DNA of 64,000 nucleotides from Cryptomeria japonica. Its lineage: Eukaryota; Streptophyta; Pinopsida; Cupressales; Cupressaceae. The notes under the pieces were generated by a model, which did no database searches, was not told where the DNA came from, and saw nothing but the letters and a program-made list of their open reading frames with translations. Shown here one piece after another: positions 12,631 through 25,472 of the stretch (position 1 is its first letter; each line of letters begins with the position of its first letter). The stretch covers positions 443,077,038 through 443,141,037 of the forward strand of contig NC_081413.1 of assembly GCF_030272615.1 (NCBI RefSeq), in the 5' to 3' direction. Made by a program: the position numbers and the translations under genes.

Positions 12631-13448
12631 TATTAGGATTTCCACAGATACTGAGAGGGGGGGGGGGGGGTGAATTAGTATCTAAGAGGTTTAATGATTT
12701 TCTTAACTTAAAACATGTAAAGCATGTCAATACTGTATATCGGTAAACAAAAAGTAATGCAATAAAAAGAGATAACAACAACCACATGAAAACACACCAT
12801 AACACAGTAGTTTAAAGAGGAAACCCAGTGTGGGAAAAACCTCAGTGGGATTTGTGACCCACAATATTCACTTACTGGTCAATAAGAGAATATTACTGCT
12901 ACAATAGGGGCCTGCACATGTAGGAAGGCCAAGTGCCTAGAGCTCACTACTCAATTACGAAATGGGAAGTCTCACTGACTTATAAAATGGATTATATAAA
13001 TCCAATGTCTTGTAATGCTTCAAAATAGCATCTACTATACCAGATCCAGTACGGGTTTATAGCTCTTCTTTATACATAAATCCTTAACCTATAATTCACA
13101 TAATAGGTCTACCTTATTTCGCCTAATAATCTTCTTCCTTCTTCTATTATAACCTACAATGTTCTACAATGAACTCTTACATATATGAGTCATTTTACAA
13201 CTTTCCAAGTCGGCTTACAATGATTTTACAAAAATTAACAAAATATATTATAAAGAAAATTCTTGTCGGCTTCTGTGCCGGTATGCTTCCTTTCACTATC
13301 GGTGCCGGTGGTCTATGTGCCAGTGGAGAGTCTGACCTTGCTAGTGCCAGTAGATTGCCTTGACGATGTCATAGGATTGTAAGGTTTCCATCAATGACAA
13401 AACCTTCAATCACCTATAATATCTCATTGGAGTGTGCATTTGCCAACA
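12631..13448 (-). repeat. Element O 3' LTR
   Basis: This 818-bp LTR matches the split 5' LTR (816 bp after removing element A and one TSD copy) and the solo LTR at 370-1149. The hairpin arms GATACTGA (12647-12654) and TTAGTATC (12675-12682) flank a long G run near its 3' end in sense orientation. Left flank is TSD GTGTC, right flank the PPT. Confidence 0.93.
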
Positions 13449-13461
13449 ATCTCCTCCTTTG
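13449..13461 (-). other. Element O polypurine tract
   Basis: On the sense strand this reads CAAAGGAGGAGAT directly before the 3' LTR TGTTGGC. It would prime plus-strand DNA synthesis. Confidence 0.85.
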
Positions 13462-13659
13462 GCATTGATGGCAACACTCATGAGAAAAATCCAAAAATTG
13501 TTATCCAAAAAGAATCTGCTAGAATTACCAAAATTGTGTACCAAAAGAATATGTGCTCCCCCTGAGCTGACAAGTCATTTGCTGGTTATTTTTCTCATTC
13601 CACTACTCCCCCATTGGCATCAATGAGAAAGGTTGTCAAAGTGTCAATTGAGTGTGGTT

Positions 13660-13960
13660 TCCAGTTTCACCCTTGTAACCAGTTGGTTACAATCTGAAAT
13701 AGGTCTGCCAAAACCAGATTCAGGCTTTCAATGAACTTTTTGTTTTCTTTTATTGTGGCCTCTTTCCTCTGAGTTGTACCGGTGAGGTGTTGCATTTGCT
13801 CTACCAGTGTTTTCTATCCTTGAATCAAAGCATCAGATATTTCTTTTCTTAAGGAGGCTAGGTAGTCAAATTTTGGATTAAGTCTCCATTTTAGATTTTT
13901 AGCCTTTCCTTTTATTCTTTCCTTCTCTCTTTCCAGCTTTAGTAGACTCTTGATTGACAG
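13660..13960 (-). pseudogene. Coiled-coil coding remnant, element O
   Basis: On the minus strand a helix-rich reading contains LLKLEREKERIKGKAKNL, a TAG after DALIQG, then KTLVEQMQHLTGTTQRKE and IKENKKFIESLN, ending in a stop. It resembles the coiled-coil ends of the other two O ORFs. It may be the original C-terminus of the sense ORF (19056-16012), separated by the antisense unit at 14103-15842; that is inference. The rest of 13462-14102 shows no further recognisable coding. Confidence 0.45.
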
Positions 13961-14102
13961 GGTAATAATGAAAAGTACTGATGTGAGCACTTCGAGTTAT
14001 TTCTATAATGAGAAAATCACTCATTATAACATCAATGCCATCAACTCCCATGCTTGCTGGGTAATTGTTCTAGCTCCGAAAAGCTCTCTGTTTAACTAGC
14101 TC

Positions 14103-15842
14103 TGCAAGTTTCAAAATTTGGCTGTGAGAAGTGACATCATGGGCGGAAATAGGAGACGATATGAGTCAAGTAGCTGTAAAGAATGGAAACAGAAGGAAGA
14201 GGTGTGGGGTATTTTGTAGAAGGGCGGTCTCTCGAACTTCATAGAGAGACTCCATGGCCATGATGGAATGGTAACTAGCCTTTTCTGCAAAAACTGGAAG
14301 AAGGGAATGTTAAAAATGGGTGACCAAATGGTGGAAATTGATGAAGATTTAATTGCTAAAGCTACGGGTCTCAACAGGGAAGGCTGCAACTTCTACAGAG
14401 ACAAGAAGGTCAGCAGGGAAGCCATTGAAAGGTGCCCAGTTATTGAGAAAGAGAAAAAATGACTGGTAAAGTTGAGCAAAACCTACTACCCACCTAGGGC
14501 TTTTGCCAAACCTTGGTGGGAAATTCTCTATGTTTTAATGCAATATATTACTCTAGATGGTAGGTTTACAAAAGTCTATGGGTATCATTTTGTTCTGTTA
14601 AACCACTTTAGGCATAATGATAAGGTGAATTTTCCTTATTTCTTGCTTTGCTCAATGAATGCTTCCCTTAAAGCCTACAAAGAGAATCCTTTGGGCGATA
14701 CTGCAATACACCAAGGCCTAATGGTCCTAATTTATGACAATTTAAAGGCCAGTCAAATTAACCAGATGCAGCCCTCTGTGGACTCTGAGGAAGATATGTC
14801 TGATTCTGCTTTTTTGGAGGAGGAGGAATCTGACAATGATTCCTCATCTGATACTGAGGATAGCTCTGATGATTCAGAGTATGAGAGTAGTAAGAAGAGG
14901 AAAACAAGACCCTCATCTTCCAAGGGCAAAAAACTTCAAATCAAACCCTTGATCAACATCTCTTCAGAAGAAGAGGATTTAGATTATTTTGAGGAGAAGA
15001 AGAACCCTAAAGGGTTGCTAAAGAAGAAAATTAAAAACCAAGCCCAGACCCAAAAAAAGCATAAGAAAAAAGAGGAGACTGGCAAGGAACCGGAAGCTGA
15101 CAAGCAAGCTAGGACTCTGGAAGCCAAGCACAACCTGGAAAAGGAGACAATGGAAGAGACTCTCAGGGCTGCCGACACTATCTCCGCCCTCCATATCCCT
15201 AAAGATGAATAGGTAACCCCTAGAAAAGTGACTCCCCCCTATGGCCCTCCTCCCGAGGGCTTGCATGGTTTTATGAAAACTATGGAATGGCTCATTGATG
15301 GTTACAAGAAAGCTGTGGATGAGTATTAAAAACTATGCAACAGAGTCCTGATTCAGGAGACCATTAATATAGGGGAGGGGAATACAATGGTTGACTATAT
15401 TGAGGATCTGAAAAACACTATTTCTAAAGTGGAAGACATCAGAGATGCTTTCAACCCCAGGTTTGAGAAGATTGAAAAGGAGATGCTGGACAAAAAAAAC
15501 CTTGCGGAAACTAGTGAAAAAACACTCTCAGATACTATCACTAAAGTGGAAAAAATTGAGGAGTGCCTTAAGAATATCGCGGAGCAAAGCCTTAGTATTC
15601 TGAAAATCTCGGCCAATAATATTCATACCCTCATCAGTAAGCTTGATGATGACAAGGAAATCCAGGAAATTGACCTGGACACTGAAGGTACAGGGGAAGA
15701 TCAAGGTCCCAGAACCCGCACCAGAGGCAAGAGGAAGGAAAATAAAATGAACAAGGATCTGGAAGAGCTGAAAGCTGTCAGGGCTACCTATGATGAGTTG
15801 GTGATAAAGGCAGAGGACCTGCTAAAGAAAATTGTTGAGTAG
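14103..15842 (+). pseudogene. Antisense ORF of element O (TGL domain, charged middle, coiled coil)
   Basis: A single + frame runs opposite to element O transcription, with in-frame stops near 14217, 14460, 15210 and 15327. The N-terminal part (to about 14760) has FIERLHGHDGMVTSLF, MVEIDEDLIAKATGLNREG and a helical WWEILYVLMQYITL segment. I know such text from uncharacterised plant retroelement-associated proteins. The middle (14770-15200) is Ser/Asp/Glu-rich, then Lys-rich (KKRKTRPSSSKGKK). The end (15387-15842) is a predicted coiled coil finishing LKKIVE. It ends 170 bp from the convergent sense ORF. The function is unknown. Antisense ORFs near the 3' LTR are known in some Ty3 Tat/Ogre-like elements, but this element has no Ty3 pol to compare. 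Confidence 0.7.
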
Positions 15843-16011
15843 CGTCTCCCCAGTTTCTTTGCTATGTTTTGTTGTTTTGTTGCTTTGTTGTTCTTTCATG
15901 TCACTGGTCTTCTAGCCAATCGTTATGTATGCGGACTTTTAATCCTTTTTTTGCTCTTTCTCTTTCTATGATGTAAAGGTTTCGGGTCCTTAAAACCTAT
16001 TTTTTAATCAA

Positions 16012-19000
16012 TCAGAACTTTAGTAGTTCTTCCTCAAAACCTATTATTTTCTGCTCAAAAACTGATAATGAATCAGATGAATAAATGAAATTATCAGCTA
16101 GTTGATTTATATCCTCCTGTATCTTGCTAATCTTCTTGTCTATATCAACTGTCAAAAAGTTACTTTTACATGTATCCCTATACAAAGTTTTAAATTCTTT
16201 CAATGTTCTGCATAGTTCCGGTAAAAGTGTGTCAAATTGCCTTGTACACTTCTTTATTTCTTCCTCAAAGAATTTTTGTTTTTCCTTCTCTAGTCTCTCC
16301 TTGAATGCTTCCTCTTTTATTTGTTCATCTGTCACGGTGTTGTCAGTAATATACTTAGACAAAGTGTTAAGTTGACTTAAAGAATCTTTAATATCTGCAT
16401 TACATTTAGGTGCTATCTTTTTCAAAATTGGAATGGTATCATCTATTGCCTTGTATGCTTATGAGCTACAATTTGTTATCTTCTTTATGGAATCCAAAAG
16501 AACTTCTGTTACATTAGTTTATTTGAATTTTGTATTTGATGAAGCAACAATTTGTATTCCGTCAGTGGGAGCAATTTCCTTTCTTGTGGTGACCTTTGGT
16601 AGGTTAGTTTATGTTTCCATTTTGTTAAGAAAAGGTTTGGATTGCTCAGCTGATGTCAGTGGCACTATCTCTGTATGAACCTGTTGCTGAGAGGGAGCCT
16701 GTTGCTCAGTGTTGGCATCTGTCGGTTTACCTTTTGTACTATCTGTTACTGGTGGCTCACTACCTATATCTGTTTTCCTAGTTGTATCCTTATCTACCAC
16801 AATATTGACTTTTAGTGTGTCAATGTCCACTATATATAACACCTTAGAATTGGGATTGGTGTCCTCTTGTGGTATGTCCATACTCTCACTAGCCAGTTGA
16901 TTGTCAGTGGTAAGTACCGGTGGAGTATCTAGAGGCGGTGGGGATAAGTTATCTTTTATTTTTATGCTAGGTGGTCCACCAACCTTGCCTTTTTCCTTAT
17001 CCTTATCCTTCTGATATACTTGGATGGGTTTATGGTTTCTATATTCTTCCTGCTTTTCCTTCTCTACAAGGAATATGTCCCATGCATTAGTAGTTTCCTC
17101 TGCTACCTCATTCACTCTACCAACCATAATTGCTACATGCTGGTGTGCAGTTGAAAATACTGACTGGTTAGCCTCAGAGATCAAATCATCTATCTCTTTT
17201 GGTGAGTTGATAGGATAAACAATAAATAGTTTTTCACCTTTTATTTTATTATCAAGCTCTACAACAGCTTGCCTTCTAGCTTCAAGTCTTTTAAATAGTG
17301 CTGTCGGTAATTCATCTACAACTTGCATTAAAAATTTCTTGTAAATGTCCAAGTGTAGAATTACACTATTTTCAACTTTCTCCTTGTCATCAGTTGATAA
17401 TGAATCATATAATTTATTGATGTTTTTTAGGTTTCCATCCTCTGTTATTTCATCTAGAAGTTTGTCAATTGGAGCAATGGTTTGTTGAGTCTTCTTCTTG
17501 GGTGTTAACTTCTTCTTTGGAGTTATTTTTCTAGCCGGGGGCCTTATTGCATGTTGTTTTTGTCTTGTTCTTCTAGGAGAAGGTGTAGATACCGGTGAAG
17601 GTTCCCTTTTTCTCACAACTCTTTTAAATGCAGTTGGCATATCACTTTCCGAAGAGGTTGCAACTAGTGAAAGGTGAGTTTCTGGCTGTAGTGCTTCTAA
17701 CTCATCTTCAATAATACCAGTTTGTTTAAGTACATCTTCTTTGATAGCTTTAGCTTGTCTAGGTTCTCTTCTAACTATTGCTTCCACCTTCTTTACCCTT
17801 TTCTTTGATTGGATTTGATTTTCAATAGTCTCAGCACTGCCAAATATCTCTTCTTTAGGTTCCTTGGGTGCTTCCAGGAGAGCTTTTGCATATGTTTCAA
17901 TTATGTGGTCATCAATTTCATAACCCATTTCAGTAACCCAAATGGTTCTTGGGACAACTGCATCCATCCAAATCTCATCCTTCTTAATAACAAAGCATAT
18001 TTCATCCTTATACTTATTTACAATTGCTTGTGATAATCTGACTTTGGTATTCATCCAGGCCTTCAATGCCTGAAAGTACTCATTTATATTCTTTTCTCTG
18101 TTTTCACCCATGTTATTTAGTAAACTAGACAATTGTTTGCCTACTGGTATATCAAAACCAAGATTTTTATTACTGATATCGGTCACTTGTTTTGTTATGT
18201 GCAACATTAAATAGACAAGTAGGTTTCCAAATCTAAATGTCCCCTTTTTGTCTTTCTTTATCTTTCCAAGATTGTTAATAAGTTCATCTTTCAACCATTC
18301 ACACACATCTATTTTTGCATTATCTTTAATCATATCTTAGGCACTCTTTATGCATAGGCTAGAGACTGAGTTTAACCTATTTGCATGTGTGATTTTGTAG
18401 CCTAAAATCATGCTAATGAATTTGACATTGATGTCGGTTCCATCATTTACTCTTAAGGATCTCTTATCAAATGTTGCACCTGTTAGGTTAATCACTAGGT
18501 CATTTGAGACCTTCTTTGTTTTATTAGGCCTGTTACCGGTGGAAGTTAACCCTGTCACAACTTTTACTACCTCTTTTGTAATTTTGTGAACTGAGTCCAA
18601 CCAGAAGAATTCACCATGAATCCTACTTAGAACTATCCTTATAACATCCTTAGGGAAATCCGGAATACTGAGAATTTCAGTGAAACCTAGGGTTTCCACT
18701 ATCTTGTGATCAAGTTTAACATTACTGCTTTCATCACAAATTACAATCTTATACATGCTCTTGATTTCCTCATCACCTAATTCTTCTATGTGACAATGAA
18801 TGTACATTCTAGGGTCTTCAGCAAAAAATACTCATTTTGGGATTTGAGAAAATGCACCAACATTATCATCTTTCTTGGCAATCTCGAGAACTAACTGGAA
18901 TACGGGTCTAGGGCGTTTAATCACTTCGACTACAATAGGGTTTTCTATGAATTCAAGAACAAATGAAGAAGCCATGGATATAAATACCTTTATCTGCCTT

Positions 19001-19056
19001 AAGGATGATTGCTTGATGAGTTTCTTCTCTTCTTTCCTTGGAATGCCTTCGCTCAA
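16012..19056 (-). pseudogene. Long sense ORF of element O (TGL domain, basic middle, coiled coil)
   Basis: One minus-strand frame of about 1,015 codons is broken only by stops near 18832, 18334, 16607 and 16428. The N-terminal part includes SRIHGEFFWLDSVHKITKEV and VVTGLTSTGNRP, then FRFGNLLVYLMLHITKQV. The middle is basic and Ser/Pro-rich (KREPSPVSTPSPRRTRQK and KKKLTPKKKTQQ), which would suit nuclear or nucleic-acid contact. The end is acidic then coiled-coil (KISKIQEDINQLADNF). No protease, RT or integrase motif appears. Its layout matches the antisense ORF at 14103-15842. It lies directly after the zinc-knuckle protein in sense order. The long preserved frame suggests it was selected until fairly recently. 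The function is unknown. Confidence 0.75.
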
Positions 19057-19299
19057 GAACTTTCACACTCTTTGAATGTTTGAATGCTCGGTGAAATAAA
19101 ATTGGAGCCAAAACACTGATTTATAATGTTATTTTTGCCAACCACCACATTTAATGCTTGCCGATTAAGTAATCACTTAACTTATCTATCAGTATAGAAG
19201 TAATTTCAACTTCTCACCATTAACTGAGGGAATAATAGCATGTTTCTCATTTAATTGCCAAACCCTCAGATGAATTTTCTTCAGTTGGATGAAGAGTCT

Positions 19300-19580
19300 C
19301 CTACTAGTGGAGTGTTACTCTGTTATGCCGGTAGAGGAGTATTCCTATCAACATTTAGTTCTGATTTCCTAATCCATTGTTTTGAGAATTCCTGCTTAAC
19401 TTCTTCAACTTTTTGTTTACCATTCAAAATAACACCATTATTACTTGCCGGTGAGGACTTGCTTCTACAAAATTTAGCAATATATCCAATCTTGTTACAT
19501 GCATAACAAGTTACATTATTTTTCTGAATAGCTTTCCCATATCCTATGCTGGTTTGTGTTCTGCATTGATTAGATAAGTG
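19300..19580 (-). pseudogene. Element O zinc-knuckle protein, C-terminal part
   Basis: Reading minus from the copia insertion, the second half of the third knuckle (HLSNQC) is followed by a fourth knuckle CYACNKIGYIAKFC. A tail then runs through KWIRKSEL-like text (KQWIRKSELNV) to a stop. It continues the frame of 27762-26956 once the inner copia is removed. The G-Y in the fourth knuckle replaces the canonical G-H, so that finger has lost its histidine. Confidence 0.75.
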
Positions 19581-19585
19581 TCCAA

Positions 19586-21063
19586 TGATAACTCAATGAT
19601 GAACATATAGTACCAAACCGATACTGAGAGGGGGGGTGAATCAGTATAGACAAAAACACAATCCTAAACTAGTTTGTTAGCAGACACTGTGCTTTGATAG
19701 ACAAATAGTAACACCGGTCTTAAATAGAGTACAACTGGTAGAACCCAGAATAACTAAGACAAGCATAAACCAGTTGAAACTTATCTTTTCATACATTCTA
19801 ATATTTCATTTCCATTTCACCCTAGTGCATGAACAGGCAATCTATCATCAAAAGATATATAAGCAGCCAAATCAACATGATTTACCTTCAAACACAAATC
19901 ACTCAAACCATCACAAGAATATCACCACACATGACACATAGATTTTTCACGTGGAAACCCAATTGGGAAAAACCACGGTGGAGATGAATATGCACAAGCT
20001 GTTTTTGAACTATTTAGAAGTCCGCTCTGTTAGGAGCCTTGTCCAGTTAAAGACTGATACAATAGGTTCTATTAGGAACCGATCCTGTTAGGGATCACCC
20101 GGTTAAGGGATGGCTAGAATACCCGGTTAAGGGTAAAACCCTATTAGAGCTTACCTTGTTAGAGGATTTCAAGAACTCAATGGTTTTGAGTCACCCTGTT
20201 AAAGGATTTATAGCAAGCCGATTAAAGCTACCCTATTAAGGGATTTCCAAACTGTTGAGGTGGTTAGAGATCAACAGGTATTACAATGATCTGGTAATAG
20301 CACTCAATGCCAATGCAGATCCGCTTTAGCTCCTCTTCACCTTCTGCACTTACACTCTACAGGTATCACTTCTCTCCTCTGGTCTGGCAAAAATCACGTA
20401 TCTCTTCTCTTGGATACACACACACAACTTTTGCCAACAACAACAGAAAGAAAGACAACATCGACCTTATAGGAAACAGGTAGGTCAGTAGCTTAAACCC
20501 TAAACCCTAAACCTATTAGGTTAAGAAATTCAAATGGTTCAATCCTGATCATTGACCACATTGCATTAAATGCAACAGCCTTGAAGCAATCTCAAGATGT
20601 TCTCCATCATTCATTTTCCACCGATTTCATGGCGGCTGATAACCCATCACACGTTATCATCGTTTACAGACTTCACACATTCCCAAGGTAGATAGGGACA
20701 ATATCCTTCATGCAAGATCCTTCACGCACACAAAGTTGTCATGGCAACATGATCTGTTCTTTGTTACAAAGCTAACTCATCACACAAAGTGATCGATTGA
20801 GCCACACAGGCTTAAAGCACTCAACCGAAAACCCTGAAGTTGAGACTACCAACCGGTAGTCATACGAAGCTTCCATGTGTCGGTTCCCATAATTACATGC
20901 CGATTCACCTTAAGCAAACACACTGCTTCACTTTGGCACAAATACCGGTTCACAACGTTATACCGGCTCTCACATATACCGGTTCTCTCCTCTTCAACAT
21001 ATTGACATCAATGACAACATACAATGTCATCATGTCTTCATACCGGTTCACATAATGCCAACA
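19586..21063 (-). repeat. Inner copia 3' LTR
   Basis: It starts (sense) TGTTGGCATTATGTG and ends CATTGAGTTATCA, 1,478 bp long. It carries hairpin arms GATACTGA (19620-19627) and TCAGTATA (19641-19648) around a G7 loop, as in the unrelated element O LTRs. Confidence 0.95.
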
Positions 21064-21076
21064 ATATCCCCCTTTG
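21064..21076 (-). other. Inner copia polypurine tract
   Basis: The sense strand reads CAAAGGGGGATAT immediately before the 3' LTR, a standard copia PPT. Confidence 0.9.
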
Positions 21077-21305
21077 GCATTGATGGAAATATACAAGATA
21101 TCTCTCCACTTTACATCTTCTCTCTCAATTTCTGCAGATATCTTCTCTGCTTCTCTTCTTCTCCCCGTTTGACAACAATGCCAAAGTGGAGGCACAAGCT
21201 TCCCTGTTCCATTATGCTGCTCCCCCTGAGGAGTAGCATCCTTCAACACATCAATCCAAAAAAAAATTGACTATACAATACCTAATTGATGTGGAGTATA
21301 TACCT

Positions 21306-24300
21306 TTAGTTTACTTCCTGAAGGGGCAACACCCCTAATTCACCTCTTAAGTATATAAATGTAGCCTTTGGGAGAGGCTTGGTGAATATGTCTGCTAACT
21401 GCTCCTTATTGGAAACATGTTCCAGTGCAATCTCTTTGTTCTGAACCTTTTCCCTCAAGAAATGATATTTAAGTTCAAAGTTCTTGGTTCTAAAATATAA
21501 AACCGGATCCTTGGAGATGTTAATTGCACTAGTATTGTCACAAAATATACTTACCGATTCAGATACAAGAACTTTGAAGCCATTCAATACATGCTTCATC
21601 TAAATTGTCTAAGTGCAGTTCATGAAAGCTGCACCATACTCTGCTTCCACTGTAGACTGAGAGATACAACTCTGCTTCTTACTCATCCATGAGACCAGTC
21701 TACCACCGAGAAAGAATGCACCACCGGTTGTGCTCTTTTAGTCATCTACACTACCAACCCAATCAGCATATGTGAATACTTTGAAGTTGAAATCCTTGAT
21801 ATATGGATACCACAATCTATAATCAATAGTTCCCTTCAGATACCTAAGAATCCACTTGACTACAACCAAGTGGGATTCTCTTGGGATTTTTTGGAACCTT
21901 GCAGTAATGCCAACTGCATGTGCAATATCTAGTCTGCTATGCACTACATAATGCAACTTACCAATCATTGATCGGTATTCCTTCTCATCAACCAATGTTG
22001 AGTCATCCTCTTTGGATAATTTACAACTAGTCACCATCGGTGTACCAACCGGTTTGCTATCTTCCATGCCAAAGGTCTTTAACACCTCTTTGACATACTT
22101 GGACTGAGTGATAAAGATTCCATCTTTCATCTATTGGATCTGCAGTCTAATGAAGAACTTAATCACCCCTGAGTGATATATCAAACTCTTTCTTCAACTC
22201 ATCTACAAACTCATGACTCATCTTGTCATCTCCACCAAAGATAATGTCATCAACAAATACCTCACAGATCAGGATCTGATCTCCCTTAGACTTCAAGTAT
22301 ATATTTCTATCTTCACTTGTTCTCTCAAATCCAATCTTCATAAGATGGGAGTGTAGGCGTTCATACCATGCTCTAGGTGCCTGCTTTAGACCATATAAGG
22401 CTTTATGTAGCCTACACACCATGTCACTGTCTTTAGATAGGGAAAACCCATCTGGTTTCTCTATATACACTTCCTCTTCAAGTACACCATTTAGGAATGC
22501 AGATTTTACATCCATTTGATATACTTTGAATCCTTTAAAAGCTGCATATGCAAGAAGCATACAAACTCCTTCCAATCTGGCTACAGGAGGAAAGGTTTCT
22601 CCATAGTCTTATCCTTCATCTTGGGCATATCCTTTGCACACTAGTCTGGCTTTTTTTCTAATCATTGTGCCATCCTCATTCAGCTTATTTCTAAAAACCC
22701 ATTTGGTACCAATGACATTTTTATGCTCCGGTCTGGGTACTAAAGACCATGTACCATTTTTCTCTATCTGGTCAAGTTCCTCTTCCATTCCCTTGATCTA
22801 GTCTTCATCTTTATGTGCCTCTTTGAATGATATAGGCTCAAATTCAGAGATCATACATGATTTTTCTCTGATCTTCCTTCTTGTAAGAATTCCTGCATCC
22901 TTATCTCCTATGATCTGCTTAGGATCATGATTCAGCTTGACATATCAAGGAATGGTCTTGATAGATTCCTCTTGCTTTTCTTCTTCATCCTCATCTCCAT
23001 CAGTATCCACATCTACATCTACTGGTGTAGGAACACTATTACTGGTACTTGGTTGATTGACAACCAGTTCCCAGAAGGTTACAACTGGTTTAGTTATCGC
23101 TTGCTCACTGCCGGTTTCCTCAGTTTTCTCAGAGGTTTCATCAACTCTTACATTGATGCTTTCCATAATTCTCTGAGTCCTATTGTTGAAACACTTGAGA
23201 GCTTTGCTCTTGGTGGAATACCCTAGGAATATTCCCTCTTCACATTTCGCATCAAATTTGCTTTGGTGTTCACTCCTCTTGATGTAACATTTGCTACCAA
23301 ACACTTTAAAGTAGTTAACCACATGTGTCTTACTGGTCCAATACTCATAAGGAGTCTTATCCTTACCTTTCTTAATGAGTACCCGGTTCATTGTATAGAC
23401 TGTAGTGCTCACCGCTTCTCTCCAAAAGGTGTGAGCTACCTTTCCTTGAATCAACATAGTTCTAGCTCCTTCAACCACAGTCCGGTTATTCCTCTCTGCT
23501 AGGCCATTCTACTGTGGAGTCCGAGGGGCAGACAGTTGCCTCTTGATCCTATGTTCTTCAAAGTACTTGTTGAATTCATCGAAAGTGAATTCCCCTCCTT
23601 GATCAGTTCTCAGGCACTTGATCCTTTTACCGCTTTTCTTCTCCACTAATACTCTGAAAGCTTTGAACTTTACAAAAGCTTCAGACTTGTCTTTTAAGAA
23701 TGTGACCCACATCATTCTTGAGTAGTCATCAGTGAGAATCATGAAGTACCTTTCACCCTGCACACTTCTAGTTTTCATAGGACCACACAAATCAGTATGC
23801 ACAAGATCAAGCAAATTGTCAGCAGTGAAAGGTTTACCTTTAAAGGTTAAGGATGACATTTTCCCCAATTGACACTCTCTGCACAAGGTATTATCCAGTT
23901 TGCTTAGCACCGATAGCCCTCTAACTACCTTGATCTTACTGGCCTTCACAATGTTATCAAAGTTTACATGGAAGAGTCTCCTATGCTATATCCAGCTATC
24001 ATGAAATTTAGCCATAAGACATGTACTTATATTCACATTCAGCTGAAATAGGTTACCTTTGGTCTGTATGCCGGTGGCCACCAATTCACCATTCTTTCCT
24101 TTGATTCTGCACACTCGATTCTTGAATTCCAAAGTGAGACCACTATCATTTAGCTGGGCAACACTCAAGAGGTTGTTTCTGAGACCATCAACTCAATACA
24201 CATTGTTAGCACTACTCTTTCCATTCAAAGAGATGGACCCTCTTCCTTTGACCATACATGGTGCATCATTACCAAAGTGAACCACACCACCATCATACTC

Positions 24301-24384
24301 TTCCAAGGATAGAAACTTGCTCCGGTCACCAGTCATATGGTGAGAACACCCACTGTCAATAATCCACTCATTGGAATTATCAAA
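21306..24384 (-). pseudogene. Inner copia pol: protease-integrase-RT-RNase H
   Basis: The protease begins near 24384 with WIIDSGCSHHMTGD (D-S-G intact). Integrase follows: the HHCC region has HRRLFH and CRECQLGK, and the core has HTDLCGPMKT, DDYSRMMWV and TDQGGEF. RT spans about 22600-21738, with [21 protein letters not shown] and the catalytic FVDDIIFGG. RNase H ends at 21306 with SIFCDNTSAI and NKEQLADIFTKPLP. In-frame stops sit in conserved words: TPQ-stop-NG near 23507 (CAG to TAG), TGA near 22943, TAG replacing W near 22798, and more in RNase H. A frameshift separates the RT halves near 22150. Most stops look like C-to-T decay of methylated sites. It is inactive. Confidence 0.94.
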
Positions 24385-25401
24385 CTAGGAGACAAGAGCC
24401 TTCTTATCTGACACATCTTCCTTGACAGCAACAAACACAATATCTTTATTTTCTTCATCTTCTGATTCCTCATCTATGACACCTTCATCAACTGCCACAA
24501 AACAATTTCTCCAGTTTCCTCCTTTGAATTTCTTGAACCTTTTTGGTTTGTCCTTGTTGTCACCATTAGGACAGTTTATAACTATATGTCCTATCCGGTT
24601 GCAAGAAAAGCATTTCAAAGGGAGCTTACCTATGTATTTGCCAGTTCCTTTAGGGAGTTTCCTGGTAAGAAGAGCTTCGAATGGCATCAAAATCTCCTCA
24701 TCATCCATTTCTTTTCTATGTCTTGGTTCACCACTAGTGCTAGCTTCTTTTCCTTTTCTGGGTGGTACAACAGAAGCTTTAAAATTTGATTCAATCTTTT
24801 GAACACTACCATCAAAACTATTTAGCTCATAGGTTGTCATCTTTGGAATGATGGAGTCTAGGGATACCTTAGTCTTGTCTATTGATCTCAACTCCTGAAT
24901 AGTAGCAACCCTTATTGCATAGACTGCTAATAAGGATCTCAAGACTTTCCTTACCATAGTGGAATCTTCCATTTTACCAACTGCACTCTTGATATCTCCA
25001 ACAACAATTTTGATTCTTATTCCATACTGTTGAATGGTCTCACCTTCAACCATCTGCATGTCTTCAAACTTCCCTCTAAGGCTTTCTTCCTTAGCTTGTT
25101 TTACATGCTCATCACTGCCATAGATATTTTCAAGAGTATCCCATACCTCTTTGGGATTTACCTTATCTCGGACATCAATGAACTCAATGTCTAATAAACT
25201 ACTATTTAGGGCCTCCATGACTTGCCCATTCTCCTGCATCTCTCTCTTTTGATCATCGGTGAGAGTACCAGTAGGGGCAACATAGGCATTCTCAACATAG
25301 CTTTAGTGTTAAGCACCCATGCTTCTGATGTATATCTTCATTATGTCTTTCCATATACTGAAATTTTCTCTGTTGAACTTTGGACCTTCCCTCTTCATCA
25401 T
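24385..25401 (-). pseudogene. Inner copia gag
   Basis: ATG 25401 (MMKREGPKFNRENFSIWK) opens a copia Gag with the UBN2-type core (VWDTLENIYGSDEHVKQA, LRSLLAVYAIRVATI) and a C-terminal knuckle CFSCNRIGHIVINC, followed by a Lys/acidic tail. Two TAA codons near 25306-25314 interrupt the N-terminus, so only 25239-24385 (284 codons) is open. It runs directly towards the protease, separated by a TAG near 24385. Confidence 0.92.
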
Positions 25402-25458
25402 AAGACTGGGATCTTTATCTCAAGCAGTTAAGCTTATAAGACAAAGGACCTGGAGGAT

Positions 25459-25470
25459 GCTCTGATACCA
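25459..25470 (-). other. Inner copia primer-binding site (tRNA-iMet type)
   Basis: The sense strand reads TGGTATCAGAGC two bases after the LTR end TTATCA, the standard complement of initiator tRNA-Met 3' end used by plant copia elements. Confidence 0.93.
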
Positions 25471-25472
25471 AT

